Shown in pieces: positions 1 to 8,094 of a DNA stretch of 21,482 bases (positions are counted from its first letter, which is position 1; each line of letters starts with the position of its first letter). The DNA comes from an uncultured Subdoligranulum sp. (GTDB lineage Bacteria > Bacillota_A > Clostridia > Oscillospirales > Ruminococcaceae). A program made the translations under genes and the position numbers. The DNA lies in NCBI RefSeq assembly GCF_937890665.1, contig NZ_CALADU010000317.1, forward strand, positions 1-21,482, given 5' to 3'. The notes beneath the pieces are model-generated. The model was given only the letters and a program-made list of their open reading frames with translations. It ran no database searches and had not been told where the DNA came from.

Positions 1-68
1 TTTTTCACCACCACCATTCATTTTCGGGGTTGACTTTTAATAGTTAATCTTTCTGCGCCTTTTTTCTT

Positions 69-98
69 TTGACAGATGCCTGAAAAAGGTTCTGTACA
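69..98 (+). promoter_or_regulatory. possible weak sigma-A promoter upstream of the integrase-like gene
   Basis: A perfect TTGACA lies at 69-74. The best -10 candidate is TGTACA at 93-98 after an 18-bp spacer, which matches only half of the consensus. Between it and the gene there is a small CTGTT/AACAG inverted repeat (131-135 and 141-145). Nothing else is recognisable in 1-176. This is a guess from the -35 alone. Confidence 0.25.
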
Positions 99-176
99 GT
101 GGAAAGTCTGCAATCGGAAGACCGCAGTATCTGTTTTTGCAACAGAACCATACTTTTGTAGAAAGGAGGCAGGCTG

Positions 177-980
177 ATGAAGACCGATGCCGAGATTTTG
201 CCCGGGTACCCCATTGAGGCGTATTTGGAAAGGGAAGACGGTGCCGACTGGAATGCAGATACCCGTACCAGCTACCGACGCGTTCTTTACGAATTACAGA
301 AATACTTGGACGGGAAACCACCCGATGCCGGAGCGCTGTCTCGCTGGCAGCGGGATCTGCGAGAAAATGGATATCACCAACTCAGTATCAATATCCGCAT
401 ATCGGTGGCAAACAACTACTTTCGATGGTGTGGCCGCTATGACTTGCTGATGCACCACGGCCCTGCAGATTCAATGCCGGCGCCGGAATTGACCCGAACG
501 GAATACCTTCGTATGCTGCGCGCTGCCCGACGGCGCGGCTGGCATCAGATTTACCTGTTGGTCAAGCTGTTTGTCATCACGGGTTTGCCGCTGCAGTGTT
601 TGGATCAAGTCACGCCGCAGGTGGTCGAAGCAGGCGGCGCGACGCTTTCCTGTCGCAGCAGCCGCTATATCCTTCGCCTGCCGAAATTTCTGCGTCAGGA
701 ATTGTTGGAGTATATCCAAGAAAAGCAGCTTGTCAGCGGTCCGGTCTTTGCAACGCGAAACGGCTGACCCATCAACCGCTCGAATCTCTGCCGAAAGATG
801 CAGGAACGCTGCCGGGAAGCAGGCGTCCCCGAGGAGAAAGGGAACCCTCGCTGCCTTCGCAATCTCTGCCGTGCTACGCAGGACAATCTGTACGCAAACT
901 TAGAGCAGCAGCTACTGCAAGTTTACGACATGTTGTTGCAAGCAGAACAGGAATCCACCGGTTGGGTGGCAGGTGCTTGA
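177..980 (+). pseudogene. tyrosine-recombinase-like protein interrupted by an in-frame TGA
   Basis: An AAAGGAGG ribosome binding site (162-169) precedes the ATG at 177. The first 196 codons read as the SAM-like N-terminal domain (about residues 10-90) and the start of the catalytic domain of a phage-type integrase. TGA at 765-767 then stops translation. The same frame continues without any shift for 70 more codons (PINRSNLCRKMQERC... to TGA at 978-980), and this continuation reads as the rest of the catalytic domain, so one nonsense change (for example CGA to TGA, giving NGRPINRSN) explains the break. The catalytic set also looks lost. The usual TGLR arginine is Pro (TGLPLQCL), the HxxR motif reads RCLRN, and no GHS..TT..Y segment follows. 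It is either a decayed integrase or a member of a non-catalytic integrase-like family. It ends 95 bp before the surface protein gene. Confidence 0.72.
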
Positions 981-1075
981 GGCCCTGAACGATTTTTGGA
1001 AGGAACGTCCGATTTCGGGCGAACCGATATACCCGCAGATACGCAGACACGCAAATTAAAGGAGGAATTTTCAAG

Positions 1076-4000
1076 ATGCGAACAGGCAAAAACGGCATTC
1101 GCCGTATTGCCGCCCTGATTTGTGCCGCAGCACTGGCAGCCTCGCTGCTGCCAGTACAGGTACTGGCGGTGGACGAGGCACCAAACACAACGGTGGAAAC
1201 ACTTACACCGTCTTCAGAGGATAGCGGCTTTGGGGAGGGAGAAAAAGATTCTGGTACAGCTGATACACAGCAAGGCGATTCCCAGAATAAGACCCCTGAA
1301 GAGCAACAAACTGAGTCTGGAAATGAGGATCTGAACCAAGAAGAGAATAAGACGACTGAAGGGGGAGAAGAAGAGCTTCAGAAAGAAAATCAGAAGGACA
1401 ATGAGACAACCGGGGCTAACCCGAGCGGCAGTGAAGATTCCCTTTCTGACGAGGTGACCGGTGCTGGCGAGGAGGTAGAACTGGACCTCACCACACTGGA
1501 CAACAGTTTGGTCTCTACATTGACCGACGGTGATGTAGCCAAAATCGGCGATATATATTATGAAACGCTGGATGAGGCGGTTGAGGCGGCCCAAGAAGGC
1601 GAAACCATCGAGCTCTTGGCGGATGCGACCACAAACGGATTGAATATTCATAAAACGTTGACGATTCAAGCGGCGGATCAACTGAGCGAAAAGCCGACTA
1701 TTACGTTTGAAAAATATGGCATTGCGATTGGTTATAATGATAAGGGTAAATCCATGGAACTAACCCTTCGGAATGTTAATGTCAATATGCAAGACATCGG
1801 TATGACGCCTGCTTACGGTGAATGGAACTGGCAAAGCATTTGTGCCAGCAGTGCTACGTTTACCCTTGACAACGTTACGATGGTGATGGATGGTGAAAAT
1901 GCAGAAGGCGCGATTGGTTCCGATACAGGAAAGCCCAAAACGGTTCATGCCATTTATCTTACGAATAACTGCACACTGAACCTGCTTAATGGTACCAGTC
2001 TGACGATCCAAAACTATGATGAGGATGCCTTGGAATGGGATGGCGGCAACAGTACGTATAAAGTTAACATCATTGATTCTACCTACATTTCGGATGGCAA
2101 CCGGTCTGGATTTACCGGGACTTTTTTGGCAGAAATTGACAATAGTACGGTCAAGGTCCTGAACAGCACTGGCAACGGATCCAACGGCACCTATTACACA
2201 ATCAAAAACAACTCCAATGTTGAATTTGATAATAACGGTAGCTGGGGCATTTCTGCCTATAAAATTGATATGACGGGAAATTCCGTCCTTACCGCAACCG
2301 ATAACGCATACAGTGGCGTATGGGTTCGTATTTTGAATGTTGATAGTACCTGTACACTGGATGTGGAACGCAACGGGTATAAGGGCGATTGGAGCCTAAG
2401 TAAAATTATTGGCTCAAATATCGATACCGGGGCTACGTCCAGCGCGGGCATTACCTTCTGGGGGAATACTACCGCAAGCTGCATTGAAAGTGGTGCAAAA
2501 GTAACCATCCAAGATAATGCCGGTTCCGGCATTGCCGGGCTGCAAGGCGTCAGCAATCTTACAATCGGTTCCGCTACTATTGTCAATAATGGTAAAAATT
2601 CCGAGAATTTAAGTGAAATGTATGGTGGTGGCATTTTCACAGTTGGAACCATCAAGTTGAGTGGTGATGTTGTAATCTATAACAATCATGCAACGACTGC
2701 TGGCGACGACATTTGTTTCATGCCGAACCAAGAGACAAGAACACTTGAGTTTGGACAGGTTGGAGAGGATTGGCTACTGGACGATTGCAAGGATCTGGAT
2801 AATTGCGATGCAGAGGGAAAAATCAACGGGTGGTACGACGACTCCAAAGATGCTCGTTGGAATGCGCACGACGGTGACGGCGTGTTCCATGTTGTTGAGT
2901 TTACAGATTTCAATACGGACACCGGTATAGCAACCCTGACGGGGAATACGAACTGTACCAGTCTGAAAGCTGCTCACGATGCCGTTACGTTGGTTCGTCC
3001 GGCCGATATTACCATCTACATGGGTGGTGATGGCTACAAAGGCGTGGTAACAGATGAAGATGGCAATGTGTTGGAAGGTACCGATCAAACGAACTCTGGC
3101 CTGCCAGAACCCGGTTTTTACATCACCTTGCCGGATGATATCAACACCGCTTTGAAACAGGCAGGGATTGCAACGGACGGTGAGGGCGCTGATCTGTCAA
3201 AGTATTTGAAAATCTACACAACGTCGGATGACCGTAGCTGGAACTTACAGCCATATGGTAAAACTTATTCCGGCGCATATGACCGTTACATCTATCGCAT
3301 CGTACCGGCAAAGGACGGACAGGATAAGGTCCGTCTGGAATTTACTGACGAGAACGGCAACCTCCATATCAGTGATACTTTCCAGCCAGATACGGAAGGT
3401 AGCCTTTTCCAACAGTACGATATGAATCTTTATGCCGGTGAAGTCAACCTGAATAATGTTCGAATCGACATTACCATTCCGGACGAAAATGATGAGGCTT
3501 CCACAATCTATACCTGTACCATGAAAAACGAATCCGGCAAATTAAAAATTCGTTATGTTACAGGTGATCAGGATTCTGTAGTCACACCGGTGGCAGACAC
3601 GATCGAGAATGTGGAACAGGAAGACGGCAAGGCGTATGCTGTTGTTGAGTCGGATACCCGATACCTCATCAACGGCAGTGAAATCGATGTGACTGATGAA
3701 GCTGCTCCGTCCTTACTGTTCGACGACGTGGTAGACAGCAAGGATACTGGAGAAAATGAAGATTACGGTACGCAGCTCAAGAATCACGCACTGACGCAGA
3801 TTGGTACGGAGCTGCAGGATCCCGACTATCAGGCAAAATATCTGGATTTGGTAGATGCCAATAACGGAAATGTCTGGCTGACCGCAGACAAACCGGTTAC
3901 CGTTTACTGGCCGTATCCGGAAGGAACCGATGAAAACACCCAGTTTTATTTGGTTCACTTCAAAGGCATGAACCGTGAGATGGATAATGATGCTATCAGT

Positions 4001-4342
4001 GAGGCGATCGAGAAGGCTGAAGTGGAAACACTGGAAATCATCTCGACGGACGAACATGGCATCTCCTTCCAGACTGACAGTTTCTCGCCGTTTGTGCTGG
4101 TATGGGAACGCCCTGCCCATCACGACAACCCGGGAACGGGGACGGAACAGCCCCAACCGACGCAAACCCCGAAGCCTACGGTTGCACCGGCGCCCACGGC
4201 AACACCTGTTGCGGTGACTACGGGGACAATCCCTCAAACCGGTGATACCATGCCTGTGGGTTTGCTGGGAGGCGTGACGGTGTTGGCCGCCGCAGCCTTG
4301 GTGGCGCTGGTAGTGCTGCGTAAACGTAAGCATGACGACTAA
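1076..4342 (+). CDS. secreted, sortase-anchored beta-helix surface protein (IPQTG motif)
   Basis: The protein has 1088 residues. AAAGGAGG at 1058-1065 fixes the ATG. A Sec signal peptide (basic RTGKNGIRR, hydrophobic core, likely cleavage after VLA at 29-31) is followed by a very acidic, Glu/Gln/Asn-rich linker (about 32-140). Next comes a long Asn/Thr/Gly-rich repetitive region (about 150-540) with short strands such as LTLRNVNVNM, TFTLDNVTMV and LTIGSATIVNN, typical of a right-handed parallel beta-helix (pectate-lyase fold). Stalk-like domains follow, one ending in the DSFSPFVLVWE motif common in Clostridia adhesins (about 960-1010), then a Pro/Thr linker. The sorting signal is IPQTG at 1052-1056, a hydrophobic helix and RKRK. 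It is expected to be linked to peptidoglycan by a sortase. No enzymatic residues can be assigned, so adhesin or glycan-binding is inference. The gene is visibly more AT-rich than its neighbours. Confidence 0.85.
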   Translation: MRTGKNGIRRIAALICAAALAASLLPVQVLAVDEAPNTTVETLTPSSEDSGFGEGEKDSGTADTQQGDSQNKTPEEQQTESGNEDLNQEENKTTEGGEEELQKENQKDNETTGANPSGSEDSLSDEVTGAGEEVELDLTTLDNSLVSTLTDGDVAKIGDIYYETLDEAVEAAQEGETIELLADATTNGLNIHKTLTIQAADQLSEKPTITFEKYGIAIGYNDKGKSMELTLRNVNVNMQDIGMTPAYGEWNWQSICASSATFTLDNVTMVMDGENAEGAIGSDTGKPKTVHAIYLTNNCTLNLLNGTSLTIQNYDEDALEWDGGNSTYKVNIIDSTYISDGNRSGFTGTFLAEIDNSTVKVLNSTGNGSNGTYYTIKNNSNVEFDNNGSWGISAYKIDMTGNSVLTATDNAYSGVWVRILNVDSTCTLDVERNGYKGDWSLSKIIGSNIDTGATSSAGITFWGNTTASCIESGAKVTIQDNAGSGIAGLQGVSNLTIGSATIVNNGKNSENLSEMYGGGIFTVGTIKLSGDVVIYNNHATTAGDDICFMPNQETRTLEFGQVGEDWLLDDCKDLDNCDAEGKINGWYDDSKDARWNAHDGDGVFHVVEFTDFNTDTGIATLTGNTNCTSLKAAHDAVTLVRPADITIYMGGDGYKGVVTDEDGNVLEGTDQTNSGLPEPGFYITLPDDINTALKQAGIATDGEGADLSKYLKIYTTSDDRSWNLQPYGKTYSGAYDRYIYRIVPAKDGQDKVRLEFTDENGNLHISDTFQPDTEGSLFQQYDMNLYAGEVNLNNVRIDITIPDENDEASTIYTCTMKNESGKLKIRYVTGDQDSVVTPVADTIENVEQEDGKAYAVVESDTRYLINGSEIDVTDEAAPSLLFDDVVDSKDTGENEDYGTQLKNHALTQIGTELQDPDYQAKYLDLVDANNGNVWLTADKPVTVYWPYPEGTDENTQFYLVHFKGMNREMDNDAISEAIEKAEVETLEIISTDEHGISFQTDSFSPFVLVWERPAHHDNPGTGTEQPQPTQTPKPTVAPAPTATPVAVTTGTIPQTGDTMPVGLLGGVTVLAAAALVALVVLRKRKHDD

Positions 4343-4365
4343 GCCATAAAAAACCTACAACCCGG

Positions 4366-4403
4366 AACGTGCCGGAGCGCGAAAAACGCTCCGGCACGTT
4401 TGC
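4366..4403 (+). terminator. rho-independent terminator of the surface protein gene
   Basis: There is a perfect 14-bp stem, AACGTGCCGGAGCG (4366-4379) with CGCTCCGGCACGTT (4387-4400), and a 7-nt A-rich loop. The following T-run is short (TTTGCTG). It sits 24 bp after the stop codon. Confidence 0.75.
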
Positions 4404-4472
4404 TGTATGGCGGCACAAACATTGCCCCATGCTGCATACTGTGGGGCACAGGGAAACGAAAGGAGTGTCGCT

Positions 4473-4937
4473 ATGAAGAAATGGGGATTTCTGGTTTTTC
4501 CCATTCTGGCGCTGGGGGTAGGGGCGTTGGCGGGCGTTCTGTCCCGTAAAGGGTTGGAAACCGTCTATCCGCTGCTGCAAAAATCCCCGTTGACGCCGCC
4601 GGGGGCGGTGTTCCCGGTGGTGTGGACGGTGCTGTACCTGCTTATGGGCATTGGCCTTGCGCTGGTGGTGGACAAAGGCGGGGCGAATGTGTCGCAGGCA
4701 GTCGTGTTGTGGGCGCTGCAGTTGGCGCTGAATTTTAGCTGGAGCTTGCTGTTCTTTGCCGGCGGGTACTACTTGGCGTCTTTGTTCTGTCTGGCGATCC
4801 TGTGGGTGGCAATCTTGGCGATGATCGCAGCCTTTGCGGTTGTCAGCCGCCCGGCGGCTTGGCTGCAAATTCCTTATCTGTTGTGGGTGACCTTTGCGGG
4901 GTATCTGAACTGGGCGGTATGGACTTTGAACCGATAA
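4473..4937 (+). CDS. tspO: TspO/MBR family tryptophan-rich membrane protein
   Basis: The protein has 154 residues, the normal size for the family. The frame is open further upstream, but AAAGGAG at 4459-4465 sits 7 nt before the ATG at 4473, and the protein from there (MKKWGFLVFP) starts directly with a membrane helix. Five hydrophobic helices can be traced. Family hallmarks are the KSPLTPPGAVFPVVWTVLY loop and helix 2 (about 37-55), the WALQLALNFSWSLLFF helix (about 80-95) and the C-terminal PYLLWVTFAGYLNWAVWTLN stretch. TspO proteins bind porphyrins and other hydrophobic ligands in the membrane and are linked to stress or tetrapyrrole handling. The exact role in anaerobic Firmicutes is unsettled. 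A 7-bp inverted repeat (4423-4429 with 4442-4448) lies just before the ribosome binding site. Confidence 0.92.
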   Translation: MKKWGFLVFPILALGVGALAGVLSRKGLETVYPLLQKSPLTPPGAVFPVVWTVLYLLMGIGLALVVDKGGANVSQAVVLWALQLALNFSWSLLFFAGGYYLASLFCLAILWVAILAMIAAFAVVSRPAAWLQIPYLLWVTFAGYLNWAVWTLNR

Positions 4938-4950
4938 CCCAAACGCCGCC

Positions 4951-4979
4951 TTGCCAAGGCTACGGGAATATGGTATACC
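4951..4979 (+). promoter_or_regulatory. predicted sigma-A promoter for the thioesterase gene
   Basis: TTGCCA (4951-4956) and TATACC (4974-4979) are separated by 17 bp, just downstream of the tspO stop codon. The -10 lies inside the 10-bp palindrome TGGTATACCA (4971-4980). A 13-bp direct repeat, AACCCAAACGCCG, flanks the element at 4936-4948 and 5007-5019. Confidence 0.45.
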
Positions 4980-5032
4980 AATAGGGACAAAGAACCCATC
5001 AGGAAGAACCCAAACGCCGGAAGGAGAACATT

Positions 5033-5449
5033 ATGCCCCAGTCTTTGGCACCCGAGCAGATCCAAGCCCTGAAACAACAGTTGGAAAATAACCCTTTTGC
5101 CCGCATGGTAGGGATTGAGATGCAAGACCTTGCCCGGGATTATGCCAAACTGTCCATCCGGCTGCGGCCGGAGTTCCTCAATCCGTTGGGGGCAGTCCAT
5201 GGCGGCTTGCTGTTCACCTTGGCGGACTGCTGCAGCGGTACAACGGCACGCACCGACGGACGGCGCTATGTGACGCAAAGCGGCGGACTGAACTACCTGC
5301 GCAATGTATCGGAAGGAACGGTGGTGGCGGAAAGCCGCGTCATTCGCCGGGGCCGGACGGTCTGTGTAATCGACGTTGAGGTGAAAAGCGTCGAGCAAAA
5401 TCTGCTGCTGGCGGAAGGCATTTTTACCATGTATGCTTTGCACGGATGA
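5033..5449 (+). CDS. PaaI-family hotdog-fold thioesterase
   Basis: The protein has 138 residues, typical for the PaaI/4HBT group. AAGGAG at 5021-5026 supports the ATG. The family signature is clear. An Asn-Pro-Leu-Gly turn starting at N50 is followed by AVHGGLLFTLAD, with H56-G57-G58 forming the oxyanion region and D65 on the long helix as the likely nucleophile or general base. The C-terminal strands VVAESRVIRRGRTVCVIDVEV complete the hotdog fold. Members hydrolyse aryl-, acyl- or hydroxyacyl-CoA thioesters, often to rescue CoA from dead-end intermediates. It is cytosolic and probably a dimer or tetramer. It could serve the acyl-CoA pathway encoded 7 kb downstream, but its own promoter and the strong terminator behind it argue for an independent unit. 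The substrate is unknown. Confidence 0.88.
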   Translation: MPQSLAPEQIQALKQQLENNPFARMVGIEMQDLARDYAKLSIRLRPEFLNPLGAVHGGLLFTLADCCSGTTARTDGRRYVTQSGGLNYLRNVSEGTVVAESRVIRRGRTVCVIDVEVKSVEQNLLLAEGIFTMYALHG

Positions 5450-5456
5450 AAAGATT

Positions 5457-5505
5457 ACGGCAAAAGGGCCACAGCGCACAGCGCTGTGGCCCTTTTGCCG
5501 TTTTT
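5457..5505. terminator. strong bidirectional terminator between convergent genes
   Basis: A perfect 21-bp stem (5457-5477 with 5481-5501) is closed by a 3-nt ACA loop, followed by TTTT on the plus strand and by a T-rich tract (AATCTTTTC) on the minus strand. It separates the thioesterase gene from the oppositely oriented end of the TRAP operon at 5522. Confidence 0.9.
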
Positions 5506-5521
5506 GAGAAGGAGAAAATGA

Positions 5522-6136
5522 TTAAAGATGGGGGATGTTGAGATCACACAGCCGCGCCAACGGGAACCAAGAGCCGTCGTCCGCGTAGTGGACGATCTCG
5601 CCGTAAGCGCTGCGCTTGATAAAGCGGCCTTCGGGGCTGTGGTACCCGGCCACGTTGAGGACCGGTGCGGGTAATCCGCAGACGCCGCAGATAAACACGC
5701 CGTAGGAGGGATGCCGCAGGTTGGGCATGCCGTACTCTTTGTCATCGGCTTGCCATTTGGGGCGCTCGGTACGGTTGTACTCATAGGGTTTGCCCACATC
5801 GTGCAGGGCAGCGCAGGCCATCAGGATGTCTTCATCCAACCCGAAGTCCCGCTCATAGGCTTTTTTCAGGTTGCGGTAGATACTCATGGAGGTATACATG
5901 ACCACTTTGATATGCATGGACTGGTCGCCAATGGCCGAAGCCTCAGGCATGCCGGAACCGGGCATCTCCTCGATGGCGGTCCAGCCGTTCATCTGTAACG
6001 AGAGCGCCCAAGCATCGATGACTTTTTCCCGCAGTTCGGCGTCTTTCATTTCGGAAAGCATGGGCAGGGTCTTGCGAACATTTTCACGGATCTGGGGATT
6101 CAGCGCTTCGCGGTGAAATTCAAAAAAGGGTACCAT
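5522..6136 (-). CDS. HD-domain metal-dependent phosphohydrolase, last gene of the TRAP operon
   Basis: The protein has 204 residues. A TTG six bases further upstream also keeps the frame open, but it lies only 3 nt from the AGGAG (complement of 6146-6150), so the ATG at 6136 with 9-nt spacing is preferred. HD-superfamily metal ligands are visible: H75, the H112-D113 pair in ALHDVGKP, H142 in RHPSYG, H166 in GYHSPEG and D186/D187 in HYADD. The fold is all-alpha and cytosolic, and there are no membrane segments. HD proteins hydrolyse phosphate esters of nucleotides or signalling molecules, and the substrate cannot be read from these motifs. It starts 24 bp after the dctM stop codon with no terminator between them, so it is co-transcribed with the transporter. 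A role in using or sensing the imported compound is inference. Confidence 0.85.
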   Translation of the reverse strand: MVPFFEFHREALNPQIRENVRKTLPMLSEMKDAELREKVIDAWALSLQMNGWTAIEEMPGSGMPEASAIGDQSMHIKVVMYTSMSIYRNLKKAYERDFGLDEDILMACAALHDVGKPYEYNRTERPKWQADDKEYGMPNLRHPSYGVFICGVCGLPAPVLNVAGYHSPEGRFIKRSAYGEIVHYADDGSWFPLARLCDLNIPHL

Positions 6137-6160
6137 ACACAAACACTCCTTTGCAAAGGG

Positions 6161-7432
6161 TTAGGAGCCCATCAACAGATTGGGCAGGAAGGTGACAACC
6201 GGCGGGAACAAAGCAATGATGACCAACGCCACCAGACACATGACGATGAAGGGGATCATAGCCTTGCAGATCTTTTCGAAAGGCACCGGCGTCATGCGGC
6301 TCAACACGAAGAGGACCATGCCGACGGGAGGTGTCAGCATACCGATCATCAGGTTGAGGATCATGACGATGCCGAAATGGACGGGGTCGATGCCGTAGCT
6401 CATGGCGATGGGGACCAGAATCGGGGTGAGCAGCGTCAGCGCCGACAAGGACTCCATCAACATGCCGACTACCAGCAGGAACAGGTTGATGAGCAGCAGC
6501 GCGGTATACCGATCCGAAATGAAGGTGGAGAAGAGGTCGATCATCTGTTGGGGAAGCTGGGCAATGGTGATAATGTAGCCAAAACCATTGGCGCAGCCGA
6601 CGATGAACAGGACCGACATGGTGGTCAGGATGGTGTCATCCAAGATCTTGGGCAGGTCTTTCAAGCTCAGATTGCGGGAAACCAGACTCAACACCAGTGC
6701 GTAGGCCACCGCTACGGCAGAGGCTTCGGTGGGGGTGCAGATGCCGGTCAGAATGCCGCCCAGAATGATGCAGGGGGTCAGCAGGGCGGGAATGGATTTG
6801 ACAAAGGAACGTCCCAGTGCAGGCAGGCCTTCAAATTTGTGGCGGGGATAGTGCCGCTTTTTGCTCACAAAGTAGATGTAGACCATCATGCAAAAGGCCA
6901 GCACCAAACCGGGGAAGATGCCGCCGATGAGCAGTTTGCCCACCGATACCCCGGCCGCCACTGCATAGACAACGACGGGAATGCTGGGCGGGATGATGGG
7001 ACCGATGATGGAGGAGGCGCCGGTGACGGCAACGCTGAATTCATCGTCATAACCGTCGTCACGCATGGCCTTGACTTCGATGGCGCCCAGACCGCCGGCA
7101 TCCGCCACGGCGGCACCGGACATGCCGGCAAAAATCACCGAAGCCAGTACGTTGGCGTGGCCCAGACCACCGGGGATCCAGCCCACAGCTTTCTTACAAA
7201 AGCCGAAGATCTGATCGGTGACGCCGCCGTTGTTCATGATGTTGCCGGCCAGAATGAAGAAGGCCAGCGCCATCAGGGTAAAGGAGCTGGGGCCCGCAAT
7301 GGTGCGGGTAAGTACCATGTTGATGCTTTCGCCGTAGGTCATGCAGTAAAAAACGGCGCTGCACATCATGCAAAAGGCCACCGGCATGCCCATAATCAAA
7401 AACAGGAAAAATAAACCAAACAATAGTGCCAT
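6161..7432 (-). CDS. dctM: TRAP transporter large permease (DctM subunit)
   Basis: The protein has 423 residues, the usual DctM length, and is hydrophobic throughout with about 12 membrane helices. Family motifs are the N-terminal GMPVAFCMM, the central GMSGAAVADAGGLGAIEVKAM and the TGASSIIGPIIPPSIPVVVYA stretch that forms the sodium and substrate site hairpin, plus a matching second repeat near GMLTPPVGMVLFVLSR. It is the sodium-coupled channel subunit that receives substrate from DctP and works with DctQ in the cytoplasmic membrane. AAAGGA upstream of the ATG fits. The start lies 18 bp after the dctQ stop codon. TRAP systems typically carry C4-C6 dicarboxylates, sialic acid, ectoine, alpha-keto acids and similar organic acids. 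The substrate here is not determined. Confidence 0.95.
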   Translation of the reverse strand: MALLFGLFFLFLIMGMPVAFCMMCSAVFYCMTYGESINMVLTRTIAGPSSFTLMALAFFILAGNIMNNGGVTDQIFGFCKKAVGWIPGGLGHANVLASVIFAGMSGAAVADAGGLGAIEVKAMRDDGYDDEFSVAVTGASSIIGPIIPPSIPVVVYAVAAGVSVGKLLIGGIFPGLVLAFCMMVYIYFVSKKRHYPRHKFEGLPALGRSFVKSIPALLTPCIILGGILTGICTPTEASAVAVAYALVLSLVSRNLSLKDLPKILDDTILTTMSVLFIVGCANGFGYIITIAQLPQQMIDLFSTFISDRYTALLLINLFLLVVGMLMESLSALTLLTPILVPIAMSYGIDPVHFGIVMILNLMIGMLTPPVGMVLFVLSRMTPVPFEKICKAMIPFIVMCLVALVIIALFPPVVTFLPNLLMGS

Positions 7433-7450
7433 AGCGAAACTCCTTTCCGG

Positions 7451-7960
7451 TCAGGATTCTTCCGATTCTGCAAGTTCGGGGTGCATCGCCTGCAAGACGG
7501 TGCGCACCGCATCCACCAGAATGTAGAAGATGGCCAGAATAAATCCGGCATAGATAAAGTAGTTGAAGACCGAGTAGTTCAGCCAGCGCAGGGTGGTCAG
7601 GTAGGCTTCCTTGCTCTTGATGTACTTGGGCATCGTCTCGCAGAATTTAAACAGGCAGAAGATCATCACGCCATCGCACAGCAGATCGCAGATCACCTGT
7701 CCGATCTTGGGCAGCTTATCGTGCAGCAGCAGCACACGGGTGTGGGCCTTGTAATGGCAGCAATAACCAATGCCGGCAAAGGCCAAGGCGCCCTGCATAA
7801 CGGTGGTCAGTTCTTCGCTCCAGATCAGCGGGTTGTTGAGTACATACCGGCAGACGACCGCGGCAAACATGACCAGTGCCATGAACCCCAAAACAACGCA
7901 GAAAAAGAGGCTTTGTACTTTGGCAAGAATGGCCTCAAAACGTTCAAATTTTTTGATCAT
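7451..7960 (-). CDS. dctQ: TRAP transporter small permease (DctQ subunit)
   Basis: The protein has 169 residues with four membrane helices (about 17-38, 57-75, 90-108 and 130-155). The diagnostic stretch VCRYVLNNPLIWSEEL after the first helix matches the DctQ signature R-Y-x-x-N-x-P-x-x-W-S-E-E. DctQ is the small integral membrane partner that supports DctM. GAGAGGA precedes the ATG. It lies between dctP and dctM, in the classical PQM order. The tail after the last helix is acidic (HPELAESEES). Confidence 0.94.
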   Translation of the reverse strand: MIKKFERFEAILAKVQSLFFCVVLGFMALVMFAAVVCRYVLNNPLIWSEELTTVMQGALAFAGIGYCCHYKAHTRVLLLHDKLPKIGQVICDLLCDGVMIFCLFKFCETMPKYIKSKEAYLTTLRWLNYSVFNYFIYAGFILAIFYILVDAVRTVLQAMHPELAESEES

Positions 7961-8017
7961 AGAAGGTCCTCTCTTGTAAGTTGGTATCCGGCCGCAACAG
8001 CCGGTGCAAAGAAAAGC

Positions 8018-8056
8018 GGGGCGCGCTACCCGCAGATGCTGCGCGCGGCGCGCCCC
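8018..8056 (-). terminator. GC-rich hairpin between dctP and dctQ (attenuator or mRNA-end stabiliser)
   Basis: A 9-bp outer stem (GGGGCGCGC 8018-8026 with GCGCGCCCC 8048-8056) encloses a 5-bp inner hairpin (8031-8035 with 8039-8043). On the transcribed minus strand it is followed by CGCTTTTCTTTGC. Partial termination here would give more binding protein than permease, as is common in binding-protein-dependent systems. Confidence 0.65.
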
Positions 8057-8094
8057 AGCATGAAAAGGTCAATCGGGGCAAACGGAGAGACAGC

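Noticed and set aside
30..50. TTGACT followed by TAATCT as a promoter near the left edge
   Set aside because: The spacing is only 9 bp, far too short for a sigma-A promoter.
6113..7414. 433-codon open frame on the plus strand opposite dctM
   Set aside because: It is extremely rich in His, Asp, Gly and Gln, a typical antisense image of a hydrophobic membrane protein. The minus strand encodes a textbook DctM.
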